Shown: piece after piece, positions 1-6,007 of the stretch | How the letters are laid out: every line of letters begins with the position of its first letter | Numbering within the stretch: position 1 is the stretch's first letter | NCBI GenBank assembly: GCA_002690375.1 | Contig: NZEH01000050.1 | Location: 16,434-22,856, forward strand | Length of the DNA: 6,423 bases | From: Dehalococcoidales bacterium | GTDB taxonomy: Bacteria > Chloroflexota > Dehalococcoidia > Dehalococcoidales > ARS1013 | Reading direction: 5' to 3' | The notes under the pieces: model-generated | Databases searched by the model: none | The model's input: only the letters and a program-made list of their open reading frames with translations | Told to the model about the DNA's origin: nothing | Program-made: the position numbers and the translations under genes

Positions 1-257
1 CAGACCTCCGCCAACGCTGGATGGTAAGCTACGATGATGCCCAGAGCATCGGTCGCCGCTACCGGCGCCAAGATGAAATTGGCACGCCTTTCTGTGTTAC
101 TGTTGACTTTGAATCGCTTGAAGACAAACAGGTCACAATCAGGGAACGCGACAGTATGAAGCAGATACGAGTTCCCACAAGTGAGTTGAAGAACATAGTA
201 CAGGCTAAGCTAGAAGGAGAAGACCTGTTTGTTCTGCATCCGGATGGCAAGGTATAG
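1..257 (+). CDS. glyQS: Glycyl-tRNA synthetase, single-chain type, C-terminal end (5' truncated by window edge)
   Basis: This is the last 84 codons of a class II glycyl-tRNA synthetase, a cytoplasmic enzyme that charges tRNA-Gly with glycine using ATP. The reading frame is open from base 3 and ends at TAG 255-257. The visible part contains the block [16 protein letters not shown] followed by [19 protein letters not shown], which is the hallmark end of the C-terminal anticodon-binding domain in the homodimeric, eukaryote-like enzyme. The unrelated alpha2beta2 GlyQ/GlyS form does not have it. The internal ATG at base 21 is not the real start, because the frame and the family similarity continue upstream of it (DLRQRW). 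The last dozen or so residues after the helix ([15 protein letters not shown]) are a slightly longer tail than I expect for the family. Identification is firm; only the amount missing at the 5' end is unknown. Confidence 0.93.
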   Translation, partial: DLRQRWMVSYDDAQSIGRRYRRQDEIGTPFCVTVDFESLEDKQVTIRERDSMKQIRVPTSELKNIVQAKLEGEDLFVLHPDGKV

Positions 258-388
258 AAGGAGGAGGGATAGTCATAATTTCCCCCGGAATTGATAAGGT
301 CCGATCAAAATTATTTTTTACAACTGGCGCTATGACATGCGAAAGACACAATATAGCCAAACGTGCCAGAATAGAATACTAGTCTCTT

Positions 389-395
389 AGAGAGG
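389..395 (+). promoter_or_regulatory. Ribosome binding site deciding the TTG start of sbcD
   Basis: AGAGAGG lies 7 bases before TTG 403. There is no ATG or GTG nearby that would keep the DLH metal motif at residue 8, so this site supports TTG as the initiation codon. Confidence 0.65.
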
Positions 396-402
396 TTATA
401 AT

Positions 403-1641
403 TTGAAAATTATCCACTTTGCCGACCTTCATCTCGGCGTGGAAAGCTACGGGCGGATTGACCCGGCAACTGGGCTATCGTCTCGCTTCCTTGAATTCTT
501 ATCCGCCCTTGACCAACTTATCGACTTTGCTCTTAAAAACAAAGTTGATCTAGTCCTTTTTTGCGGTGATGCCTATAAAAGCCGAGACCCCAGCCAGACA
601 CAACAGCGGGAATTTGCCCGACGCATCAATCGCCTATCAAGCGGCGGTATCCCTACTTTTCTCCTGATCGGCAACCATGACCTGCACAATGCCATTGGTC
701 GGGCTACCACTACTGAAATCTTTGACACCCTGGCGGTTAAGAGTGTCTATGTTGCCAACCGCCCCTATGTCTATAAAATTGATACCCCGAGTGGCATCAT
801 CCAAATTATATCATTACCTTGGCTGAGACGCAGTGCCCTCTTAAGTAGAGAAGATACCAAAAATCTTGGCTTTGACCAAATAAACCAAAAAATGCAAGAG
901 GTGCTAACTGGTATTATTAATACCAAAGCTAAAGAGCTCGACCCAAAACTGCCGTCTGTTCTAGCAGCTCATGTCTGGGTCTCAGGCGCCAGGGTAGGCT
1001 CCGAGAAGTCACTGACTATCAGCCAAGAACATGTACTAATGCTAAGCAATATTGCCAACCTTACTTTTGATTACATTGCTTTAGGTCATATTCATAAGCA
1101 CCAGGTCTTATCCTCCAGTCCACCGGTGGTCTATGCCGGAAGCTTGGGACGGTTGGATTTTAGCGATGAGGGGGATGATAAGGGGTTTTATCTGGTAGAG
1201 ATTGAGTCAGATGCGGAAACAGGCAAAAGACAAACCACCTTTAAATTCCAACCTATAAACGGGCGTCGCCTTATCACCATTAATGTCGGCCTTGAGCTAG
1301 CTGACACTGACCCGACGGCAACGGTGCTTAAGGCTATTGCTGAAAAAGAGAAGGGGGTTAGCGATGCTATAGTCCGCCTCCTAATTAGTCTGCCCCAAGA
1401 GCTTGAGGGACAGATTAGGGACAGTGACATTAGGAACGCCTTAGCTCCTGCCCACTACTATACTATTGCCAAGGATATTAAGCGAGAGAGTCGCCTTAGA
1501 CTGGGCGATCGTTCCGCTGAAGAGATAACCCCAGCTCAAGCCTTAAAGGCCTACTTAGAAGCAACCAAAGTATCTCCGGAGCGAACTAAACCTCTGCTAG
1601 AGTATGGCGCAAGGCTTATTGAGGAGGAAAGGCTTAGGTAA
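403..1641 (+). CDS. sbcD: SbcD/Mre11-family DNA repair nuclease
   Basis: The product (412 residues, the usual SbcD/Mre11 size) is a manganese-dependent calcineurin-like phosphoesterase. Family members act with the SMC-like ATPase SbcC/Rad50 to trim hairpins and blocked DNA ends. All five phosphodiesterase motifs are visible: DLH at residues 8-10, GD at 55-56, GNHD at 90-93, a histidine at 190 (AAH) and GHIHKH at 228-233. A capping/C-terminal region follows from about 280, including the typical TPAQALKAYLE element near 376-386. The start is TTG, giving MKIIHFADLHLG, and it has a ribosome binding site 7 bases upstream. The expected partner sbcC is not next to it. Instead a phosphoribosyltransferase follows 66 bases downstream on the same strand. 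A stand-alone nuclease with sbcC elsewhere is the simplest reading. Another metallophosphoesterase role is possible but less likely given the motif order. Confidence 0.92.
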   Translation: MKIIHFADLHLGVESYGRIDPATGLSSRFLEFLSALDQLIDFALKNKVDLVLFCGDAYKSRDPSQTQQREFARRINRLSSGGIPTFLLIGNHDLHNAIGRATTTEIFDTLAVKSVYVANRPYVYKIDTPSGIIQIISLPWLRRSALLSREDTKNLGFDQINQKMQEVLTGIINTKAKELDPKLPSVLAAHVWVSGARVGSEKSLTISQEHVLMLSNIANLTFDYIALGHIHKHQVLSSSPPVVYAGSLGRLDFSDEGDDKGFYLVEIESDAETGKRQTTFKFQPINGRRLITINVGLELADTDPTATVLKAIAEKEKGVSDAIVRLLISLPQELEGQIRDSDIRNALAPAHYYTIAKDIKRESRLRLGDRSAEEITPAQALKAYLEATKVSPERTKPLLEYGARLIEEERLR

Positions 1642-1692
1642 AAATAATAGGTTACCACATAAATCAAGAGTTCATAAAAATCTCTTATAGCC

Positions 1693-1702
1693 AAGGAGGA
1701 GG
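1693..1702 (+). promoter_or_regulatory. Strong ribosome binding site for the GTG-started phosphoribosyltransferase
   Basis: AAGGAGGAGG ends 5 bases before GTG 1708; its GGAGG core (1695-1699) is 8 bases from the start. This near-perfect anti-16S match fixes the GTG start and suggests efficient translation. Confidence 0.75.
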
Positions 1703-1707
1703 AAAGA

Positions 1708-2403
1708 GTGCACTTACCGAGACAGAAACCTATCTTTGAGAGCCGCTATGATGCTGGAAGCCAATTAGCCACCAAGCTTGGTGAATATAAGAAGCAGCCG
1801 GTAGTGGTGCTGGCTATTCCTAATGGCGGTCTACCAGTGGCACTCCAGGTGGCTTTGGCGCTTGGGGCTAACCTTGATCTAGTCATCTCCAGAAAGCTCC
1901 CGATTCCGCTTAGCCCTGAAGGCGGTTTTGGCGCTGTAGCTGACGATGGCACCATAATTTTTAACCAAGAAGTCTTAAAGAAGCTAGGATTAAGTGATCA
2001 ACAGATAAACTATCAGGTCAGTGAGGTAAGGAATGATATTCAACAGCGTAGTCTTCTCTATCGGGGAAGCCGACCACTATCTGTAGTAAGTGACAAGATA
2101 GCCATTATTATTGATGATGGCCTAGCTTCCGGCTTTACCATGATGGCGGCTGTAGAATCAGTACGCCGCCGCCGCCCAAAGCAGATAGTAGTCGCCGTGC
2201 CGACAGCATCAGCAACGGCAGTAAAACAGGTAGAGAAACTTGCCGATAGAGTGGTAACTGTCGTTACCGCCTTTTCCCCCCGTTTCTATGTCTCCGATTT
2301 CTATCGCTACTGGAATGTCCTAAGCGATAAAGAAGGGCTCAAGTGCCTCCGAGAGTGGCAGATGAGGCGCCTGGGACTAAACACCAAGCCGCCGAAGGAT
2401 TAG
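1708..2403 (+). CDS. Predicted phosphoribosyltransferase (COG1926 type)
   Basis: The product (231 residues) is a type I phosphoribosyltransferase-fold protein. The features of the COG1926 group are in order: an N-terminal F-x-S-R-Y-D-A-G segment (10-17), a PNGGLPVA loop (38-45) corresponding to the usual PRGGVPVA, SRKLPIPLSPEGGFGAV at 61-77, and a PRPP-binding loop with acidic pair D136-D137 followed by GLASG (138-142). The VAVPTAS segment at 162-168 and the late FYVSDFYRYW (193-202) also fit. Serine replaces the more common threonine in the PRPP loop (usual form DDGxATG). The acceptor substrate of this group is not established, so the reaction cannot be named beyond probable use of PRPP. It follows sbcD by 66 bases with its own strong ribosome binding site, and probably shares its transcript. 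The 3' end converges on the GyrI-like gene. Confidence 0.85.
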   Translation: MHLPRQKPIFESRYDAGSQLATKLGEYKKQPVVVLAIPNGGLPVALQVALALGANLDLVISRKLPIPLSPEGGFGAVADDGTIIFNQEVLKKLGLSDQQINYQVSEVRNDIQQRSLLYRGSRPLSVVSDKIAIIIDDGLASGFTMMAAVESVRRRRPKQIVVAVPTASATAVKQVEKLADRVVTVVTAFSPRFYVSDFYRYWNVLSDKEGLKCLREWQMRRLGLNTKPPKD

Positions 2404-2406
2404 CCC

Positions 2407-2925
2407 CTACTTCTTCCTCACCACATACCGGACGATGGTCTTAACGACTTTGGCATCAGGGCGGCTAAGATACTCCTCTTCATGGTCACCGGCTATCTCG
2501 TAGCCACTATCTTCAATGAATTTATGCAGGCGCTCAATGGTAAGTTCTTCCTGATCATAAGCTCCCAAGTGGAAAATCTGAGCAACAGTGCCGTACTGCC
2601 AAGTTTCAAGCTTAACCTCAACATCGGCTACCTTTTGGTGCAAGGAAACTGTGTCATCAGGGATAGGCAAAGCGATAATGTGAGTCCATTCCTCTTTGGG
2701 TACAAGGAGGACATCAGGATAGCGGGCGCGGAGTCCGCTGACTTTGAAGGTAGGTAGTCCCTTCTTTTTAAGAGCAAACTTGAGAGTATAGACTGAACCG
2801 TAGAGGGCCGGCATGAGCCTAGGGAAGACCTTATCTGGAGCGCCTTTGCCAGTAACTACCGCCATCTTTTGTGGTGGTATTGCCACAATTTTGGGGTCTA
2901 GTTTGGATGATTTTAGCGGTGACAT
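2407..2925 (-). CDS. GyrI-like small-molecule-binding domain protein (COG4832 type)
   Basis: The product (172 residues) resembles the stand-alone GyrI-like/effector-binding proteins, a fold that in regulators such as the BmrR and Rob families binds small hydrophobic ligands. Visible family landmarks are LMPALYGSVYTLKFALKK at about 37-54, a W-x-x-I-I-A-L-P-I-P-D strand at 80-90, and the most conserved stretch FHLGAYDQEELTIERLHKF (118-136). After these come an acidic EEEYLSRP (149-156) and a closing VVKTIVRYVV. No DNA-binding domain is attached, so it is a free ligand-binding or possibly hydrolytic domain, not a complete transcription factor. The double-tryptophan segment I associate with the family after the first helix is not evident (residues 62-72 read VSGLRARYPDV). 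The ATG start has AGGAGGT 6 bases upstream. It lies 88 bases downstream of ade on the same strand and may be the last gene of that operon. Ligand unknown. Confidence 0.8.
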   Translation of the reverse strand: MSPLKSSKLDPKIVAIPPQKMAVVTGKGAPDKVFPRLMPALYGSVYTLKFALKKKGLPTFKVSGLRARYPDVLLVPKEEWTHIIALPIPDDTVSLHQKVADVEVKLETWQYGTVAQIFHLGAYDQEELTIERLHKFIEDSGYEIAGDHEEEYLSRPDAKVVKTIVRYVVRKK

Positions 2926-2931
2926 AGACTT

Positions 2932-2938
2932 ACCTCCT
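2932..2938 (-). promoter_or_regulatory. Ribosome binding site of the GyrI-like gene
   Basis: On the minus strand AGGAGGT sits 6 bases before the ATG at 2925-2923. This confirms the start and makes the 172-residue form the likely product. Confidence 0.75.
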
Positions 2939-2994
2939 GATTAGTATCTATCAGTTACAAGACCAGCATCGCAACCAACCACATCTTGACATTC

Positions 2995-3011
2995 AAACTT
3001 AATTTAAGTTT
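2995..3011. repeat. Perfect 8-bp inverted repeat just after the ade stop codon
   Basis: AAACTTAA (2995-3002) and TTAAGTTT (3004-3011) are exact inverted copies around a single T. The element starts 2 bases after the ade stop codon in the reading direction. It is almost pure A/T and no T-tract follows on the minus strand, so it is a poor intrinsic terminator. It could be a weak 3'-end hairpin, a processing site or a protein-binding palindrome between ade and the GyrI-like gene. Confidence 0.55.
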
Positions 3012-3013
3012 AC

Positions 3014-4720
3014 CTACTCAATCAGCTTAAAGGCATTAACATCTACCAACCCCAAGTCAGTCAGCCTAAGCTGGGGAATCACCGGTAGAGCCAGAAAGGA
3101 AAGAGTAGCAAATGGTGACGGCAGTTTTACCCCCAAATCCCGGGCCAGAGCCTTCAGCGTCTCCAGCTTGCTGGCCACTACTTCCGCTGGTTCATCAGAC
3201 AGAAGTCCACCGACAGGTAAGGGCAAAGCACCCAACACTTTACCATCGGCGACAACCGCCAGGCCACCCCGAAGCCGCTCAATTTCTTTTATACCTCTAA
3301 ATATATCCTCATCGCTTGTACCTACAGCAATAATATTATGGCTGTCATGCGAAATAGAGGAGACCAAGGCTCCTTTCTTTAAGCCAAATCCCATAACCAA
3401 CCCCAAGCCGATATTGCCCGAAGCCTTGTGTCTTTCCACCACCACCAGCTTAAGAATATCCCTGCTTATGTCAGCGAGAATAACACCACCAGCAACTTTA
3501 ACTTTCTCTAGCCTCTTCTTGGTAATTATTTGACCGGGGACGACCTCAATAACCGGTTTGGTTTCTACCGAAGCCGTAAGCCGTAGTGCATCTACAGCAA
3601 ACGGTTTAATATTTATTGTACCAGTCGGTCGTTTGGAACTTGGCTGTTTGAGTGCAAATAACGGCTCTCCTTGCTTGGCTACTAAGTGGCCCCGATGAAA
3701 TACCATGTCTATCTCTAGGCAAGATAGCTTGCTAATGACAATCATATTAGCCATATAGCCGGGGGCTATAGCTCCCAGATTTTTGAGTCCAAAATATTCG
3801 GCGGTATTAATGGTTGCCATCCTAATTGCCTGCACCGGATCAAGCCCAAGAGAAATTGCCTTTCGTACTACGGCGTCAATATCTCCATCCTTAAGGAGGT
3901 CAGCACAGCTACGGTCATCAACAACAAAAAAACACCGCCGATAGGTCTTATCAGTAACCAGCGGCAACAGGGCTTGCAAGTTTTTCTCTGATGAGCCTTC
4001 CCTGAGCATAACATGCATACCCTGCCTTAACTTCTCTCTAGCTTCCCCAAGAGAAACTGATTCATGATCAGAGTAAATACCGGCGGCAATGTAGGCAGTA
4101 AGATCTTTGCCCGAAACCCCAGGGGCATGGCCGTCAACCACCTTGCCCGAAGCCAAGGCAATCTTATCCAACAAGTGCTCATTGCCGCTAATTACACCGG
4201 GGTAATTCATCACCTCTCCCAGCCCGACAACCCCCCGCCACCGAAGAAGCTGACGAAGAGCCTCCCTATCAAGAGAAGCCCCTGAGGTCTCAAGATGAGT
4301 TGCCGGCACACAGGATGGGGCCATCAAGAAGAGTTCTAAAGGCAAACGGCGGGCAGCAGCTAAAATATCTCTAATACCATCCAACCCTGAGACATTAGCA
4401 ATCTCATGAAGGTCGCTAACAACTGCTAGGGTGCCTCGAGGAACTACCGCTCGAGCGTACTGACCAATATCAAGCATGGAGCTTTCTATGTGGCTATGAC
4501 CATTGATAAGACCGGGAGCCAGATACTTTCCCTCTAAATCTATCATCTGCTTAGCCTGATGGTAGTCGCCAACGCCGGCAATCATGCCATCATAAATAGC
4601 CACATTACCCGTCTCTATCTCGCCAGTAAAAACATTTATTACTTTTGTGTTAGCCAATACCAGATCTGCGGCGGATTCTCCTTTGGCAACTTTGATTAAC
4701 CGAGCCAGTTTGGATGACAT
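3014..4720 (-). CDS. ade: Adenine deaminase
   Basis: This 568-residue amidohydrolase-superfamily enzyme deaminates adenine to hypoxanthine and ammonia in the cytoplasm and is full length for the family. The landmarks run in order: the N-terminal beta-domain (VINVFTGEI, 28-36), the metal motif GHSHIESSM (74-82), DLHEIANVSG (103-112), GLGEVMNYPGV (166-176, with E169), DGHAPG (196-201) and SDHES (217-221). DDR (268-270), the MATINTAEYFGL helix (301-312) and GAIAPGYMAN follow. The C-terminal ade domain has SISHDSHNI (455-463), LPLPVGGLLSDEP (499-511) and PFATLSFLALPVIPQL (536-551). Two small departures from the pattern I know are DLHE where DPHE is usual, and GDID at 278-281 where GHxx is common. 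The ATG overlaps the hpt stop codon by one base, so the two are very likely coupled. The pair forms an adenine-to-IMP salvage route. Confidence 0.96.
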   Translation of the reverse strand: MSSKLARLIKVAKGESAADLVLANTKVINVFTGEIETGNVAIYDGMIAGVGDYHQAKQMIDLEGKYLAPGLINGHSHIESSMLDIGQYARAVVPRGTLAVVSDLHEIANVSGLDGIRDILAAARRLPLELFLMAPSCVPATHLETSGASLDREALRQLLRWRGVVGLGEVMNYPGVISGNEHLLDKIALASGKVVDGHAPGVSGKDLTAYIAAGIYSDHESVSLGEAREKLRQGMHVMLREGSSEKNLQALLPLVTDKTYRRCFFVVDDRSCADLLKDGDIDAVVRKAISLGLDPVQAIRMATINTAEYFGLKNLGAIAPGYMANMIVISKLSCLEIDMVFHRGHLVAKQGEPLFALKQPSSKRPTGTINIKPFAVDALRLTASVETKPVIEVVPGQIITKKRLEKVKVAGGVILADISRDILKLVVVERHKASGNIGLGLVMGFGLKKGALVSSISHDSHNIIAVGTSDEDIFRGIKEIERLRGGLAVVADGKVLGALPLPVGGLLSDEPAEVVASKLETLKALARDLGVKLPSPFATLSFLALPVIPQLRLTDLGLVDVNAFKLIE

Positions 4721-5253
4721 TAGTCTTCAGCCTCCATAAAACCTATATCAGGAAGATTACGAAACTTCTCGTCCCAATCAATGCCGTAGCCGACTATAAA
4801 CTTATCGGGAATAGTAAAACCCAGGTAGTCTATATTTACCAGAGTCTGCCGACGGGATGGCTTGTTAGTTAAGACACAAAGCTTTAACGAGGCTGGCTTT
4901 TCCTTCCGCAGATAATCAAACAGGAAAGCAACAGTGAGCCCGGTATCCACTATATCTTCAATAATAAGTACATGCCGGCCCTTAACTTCAGAGGCAAGCC
5001 CCTGCACTACTCTAACCGTACCGGAAGTTTCTTTGCCTCGACTATAACTGGATAATCTAATAAACTCTACTTCCAATGGAAAATCAAGTAGCCGCACTAG
5101 GTCAGCCAGAAAGACAAACGAGCCCTTAAGAATACCTATCAAAACAGGGTGCTTGTTATGATAATCTTTCCTGATTTCAGCCGCCAGTTGCCTAACTCTG
5201 GTCTCTATTTCCTGACTGCTAAAGAGAATCTGGGGTTTAACTTGAGAACTCAT
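4720..5253 (-). CDS. hpt: Hypoxanthine phosphoribosyltransferase
   Basis: The product (177 residues from the chosen ATG, standard for Hpt) transfers a phosphoribosyl group from PRPP to hypoxanthine, and often guanine, giving IMP or GMP in the cytoplasm. Numbered from that ATG, GILKGSFVF at 40-48 is the pyrophosphate-binding loop and SSYSRG (68-73) the mobile loop. IIEDIVDTG (97-105) is the PRPP motif with its acidic pair. K131 (TNKPSRR) and the segment PDKFIVGYGIDWDEKFRNLP hold the base-binding residues F152 and D159 and the arginine R165. The frame also opens at TTG 5298, which would add 15 residues. I prefer ATG 5253 because family similarity starts just after it, no ribosome binding site precedes the TTG, and a strong promoter candidate lies inside the extension. 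The stop codon shares one base with the ade start. First gene of the salvage operon. Confidence 0.95.
   Translation of the reverse strand: MSSQVKPQILFSSQEIETRVRQLAAEIRKDYHNKHPVLIGILKGSFVFLADLVRLLDFPLEVEFIRLSSYSRGKETSGTVRVVQGLASEVKGRHVLIIEDIVDTGLTVAFLFDYLRKEKPASLKLCVLTNKPSRRQTLVNIDYLGFTIPDKFIVGYGIDWDEKFRNLPDIGFMEAED
4731..4735 (-). promoter_or_regulatory. Ribosome binding site of ade, inside the end of hpt
   Basis: GGAGG on the minus strand lies 10 bases before the ade ATG, within the last codons of hpt. Together with the shared-base TAATG junction, this fits translational coupling or re-initiation from hpt into ade. Confidence 0.65.
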
Positions 5254-5265
5254 GGCTACCCAGAG

Positions 5266-5294
5266 ATTATAGCCTTTAAATTGAGTACTGTCCA
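5266..5294 (-). promoter_or_regulatory. Sigma70-type promoter for the hpt-ade operon
   Basis: On the minus strand TGGACA (5294-5289) is followed after 17 bases by a perfect TATAAT (5271-5266). The -10 box ends 12 bases before the hpt ATG at 5253, so transcription should begin around 5259, leaving a leader of about 6 bases. The only possible ribosome-binding bases are a weak TGGG. Both boxes and the spacing are near ideal, but no transcript data are available. Confidence 0.65.
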
Positions 5295-5312
5295 ACAAGC
5301 GATTGAATGGGT

Positions 5313-5341
5313 TTTAATTGTCCAGTCGTAAATGTTATAAT
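5313..5341 (+). promoter_or_regulatory. Extended -10 promoter for the zinc-ribbon gene
   Basis: TGTTATAAT at 5333-5341 is a perfect extended -10 element (TGn plus TATAAT). The -35 region is poor (TTTAAT at 5313-5318, 17-base spacing), which extended -10 promoters tolerate. Predicted initiation is near 5348, giving a leader of about 40 bases before ATG 5389. It fires away from the hpt promoter, so the two transcripts diverge. Confidence 0.55.
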
Positions 5342-5373
5342 TATCTGCCCAAAAAAGCTAGCTGATTCTTAAA

Positions 5374-5378
5374 AGAGG
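5374..5378 (+). promoter_or_regulatory. Ribosome binding site of the zinc-ribbon gene
   Basis: AGAGG lies 10 bases before ATG 5389, separated by an A-rich stretch. The spacing is slightly long but acceptable, and it supports this start. Confidence 0.5.
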
Positions 5379-5388
5379 CTAAAAAAAG

Positions 5389-5877
5389 ATGCAGTGCCAC
5401 AATTGTGGTCGGAATATAGATGAGTCTCTCTTCCCAGCAAGCTTGGCTTTTTGCGTCTATTGTGGCCAAGACCTGAAGCCAGTTAGCCATGAGGCTGAAA
5501 GGCTAGCCTTCTGTCCCTATTGCGGGCGAGAGATGTCTGAACAGACCAGTTTCTGTCCCCATTGCGGTAAGCAACTAAAAGTTAGTGAAAAAAGTCTTTC
5601 TGGCCAAAAGATAAGCAACCCCTTCTTGGAGCGAACGACAAAACCGATAGTCAAGGCAATAAGAGACGCCTTCAGTTCAGAAAAAAAGACGAGGAAACTC
5701 TTCCAGCAGTGGTCCGAATATGCCGAGCTGCCCCCTGAGGAAGTCCCATCAATGGAAGCCCTTAGGGAGATGCCAGAGGGAGTGGAGACTAAACGTGGCT
5801 ATCGCTGGGATCTAGCAGTTGGAATAGCCGGTATTATTGTCATTGCTCTTGTAATCTTTTTAGTTATCCAGTGCTAA
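5389..5877 (+). CDS. Double zinc-ribbon protein with C-terminal membrane anchor
   Basis: The product (162 residues) has no name that I recognise. The N-terminal third holds four CxxC knuckles: C3/C6, C22/C25, C42/C45 and C56/C59, spaced as two consecutive zinc ribbons of the CPYCG/CPHCG type, each likely binding one Zn2+. A charged linker follows (about 65-137) with basic and acidic patches (SSEKKTRK, ELPPEEVP). A single hydrophobic segment at about 141-160 (VGIAGIIVIALVIFLVI) then ends the protein two residues later (QC). With basic residues just before the helix, the ribbons should face the cytoplasm, as in a tail-anchored protein. Such ribbons usually mediate protein or nucleic-acid contacts and do not by themselves indicate catalysis. 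The next gene, 130 bases downstream, also encodes a single-helix membrane protein. A role as adaptor or regulator at the membrane is an inference only. Confidence 0.85.
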   Translation: MQCHNCGRNIDESLFPASLAFCVYCGQDLKPVSHEAERLAFCPYCGREMSEQTSFCPHCGKQLKVSEKSLSGQKISNPFLERTTKPIVKAIRDAFSSEKKTRKLFQQWSEYAELPPEEVPSMEALREMPEGVETKRGYRWDLAVGIAGIIVIALVIFLVIQC

Positions 5878-5997
5878 TAAACCTCTGCGACAGGCATGGT
5901 ATCATTAAACACATTTATCCCACTAATAAGTTGACTCGGAATCGCTAGCAATAAGAGTCCAGGCTGAAATCCGAAATAACAGAAAAATCAAAACGGT

Positions 5998-6001
5998 GGA
6001 G
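5998..6001 (+). promoter_or_regulatory. Ribosome binding site for TTG 6008
   Basis: GGAG, within GGTGGAGAG, lies 6 bases before TTG 6008 and supports that start. A competing site, AGGAG at 6077-6081, lies 4 bases before an in-frame TTG at 6086 and could start a protein 26 residues shorter. Confidence 0.5.
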
Positions 6002-6007
6002 AGTCAA

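Noticed and set aside
291..319. TTGAT/ATCAA stem (291-295 and 304-308) followed by a T-rich stretch, as a terminator for glyQS
   Set aside because: The stem is only 5 bp with a single G-C pair and an 8-base loop, and AAATTA lies between it and the T-run. It is too weak to call an intrinsic terminator.
372..402. TAGAAT (372-377) and TATAAT (397-402) as -10 boxes for sbcD
   Set aside because: Neither has a recognisable -35 box at 16-18 bases. The second abuts the TTG start, so transcription would begin inside the gene.
4064..4285. Plus-strand open frame of 73 codons inside ade
   Set aside because: It is antisense to a strongly conserved part of adenine deaminase, has no recognisable protein features, and is a shadow frame. 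The same applies to the plus-strand frames at 3112-3533 and 2482-2757, and to the minus-strand frames inside sbcD, glyQS and the phosphoribosyltransferase.
5254..5298. Longer Hpt beginning at TTG 5298
   Set aside because: There is no ribosome binding site before the TTG, the extra 15 residues do not look like Hpt, and the best promoter lies inside the extension.
5356..5363. AGCTAGCT palindrome before the zinc-ribbon gene as an operator
   Set aside because: The same 8-mer also occurs inside sbcD (near 1298), and short palindromes of this length are expected by chance.
5878..6007. Promoter or terminator between the zinc-ribbon gene and the InlB-repeat gene
   Set aside because: TTGACT at 5931-5936 resembles a -35 box, but no acceptable -10 box follows at 16-18 bases. 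No G-C-rich hairpin with a T-run follows the stop at 5877. The 130-base gap shows nothing firm.
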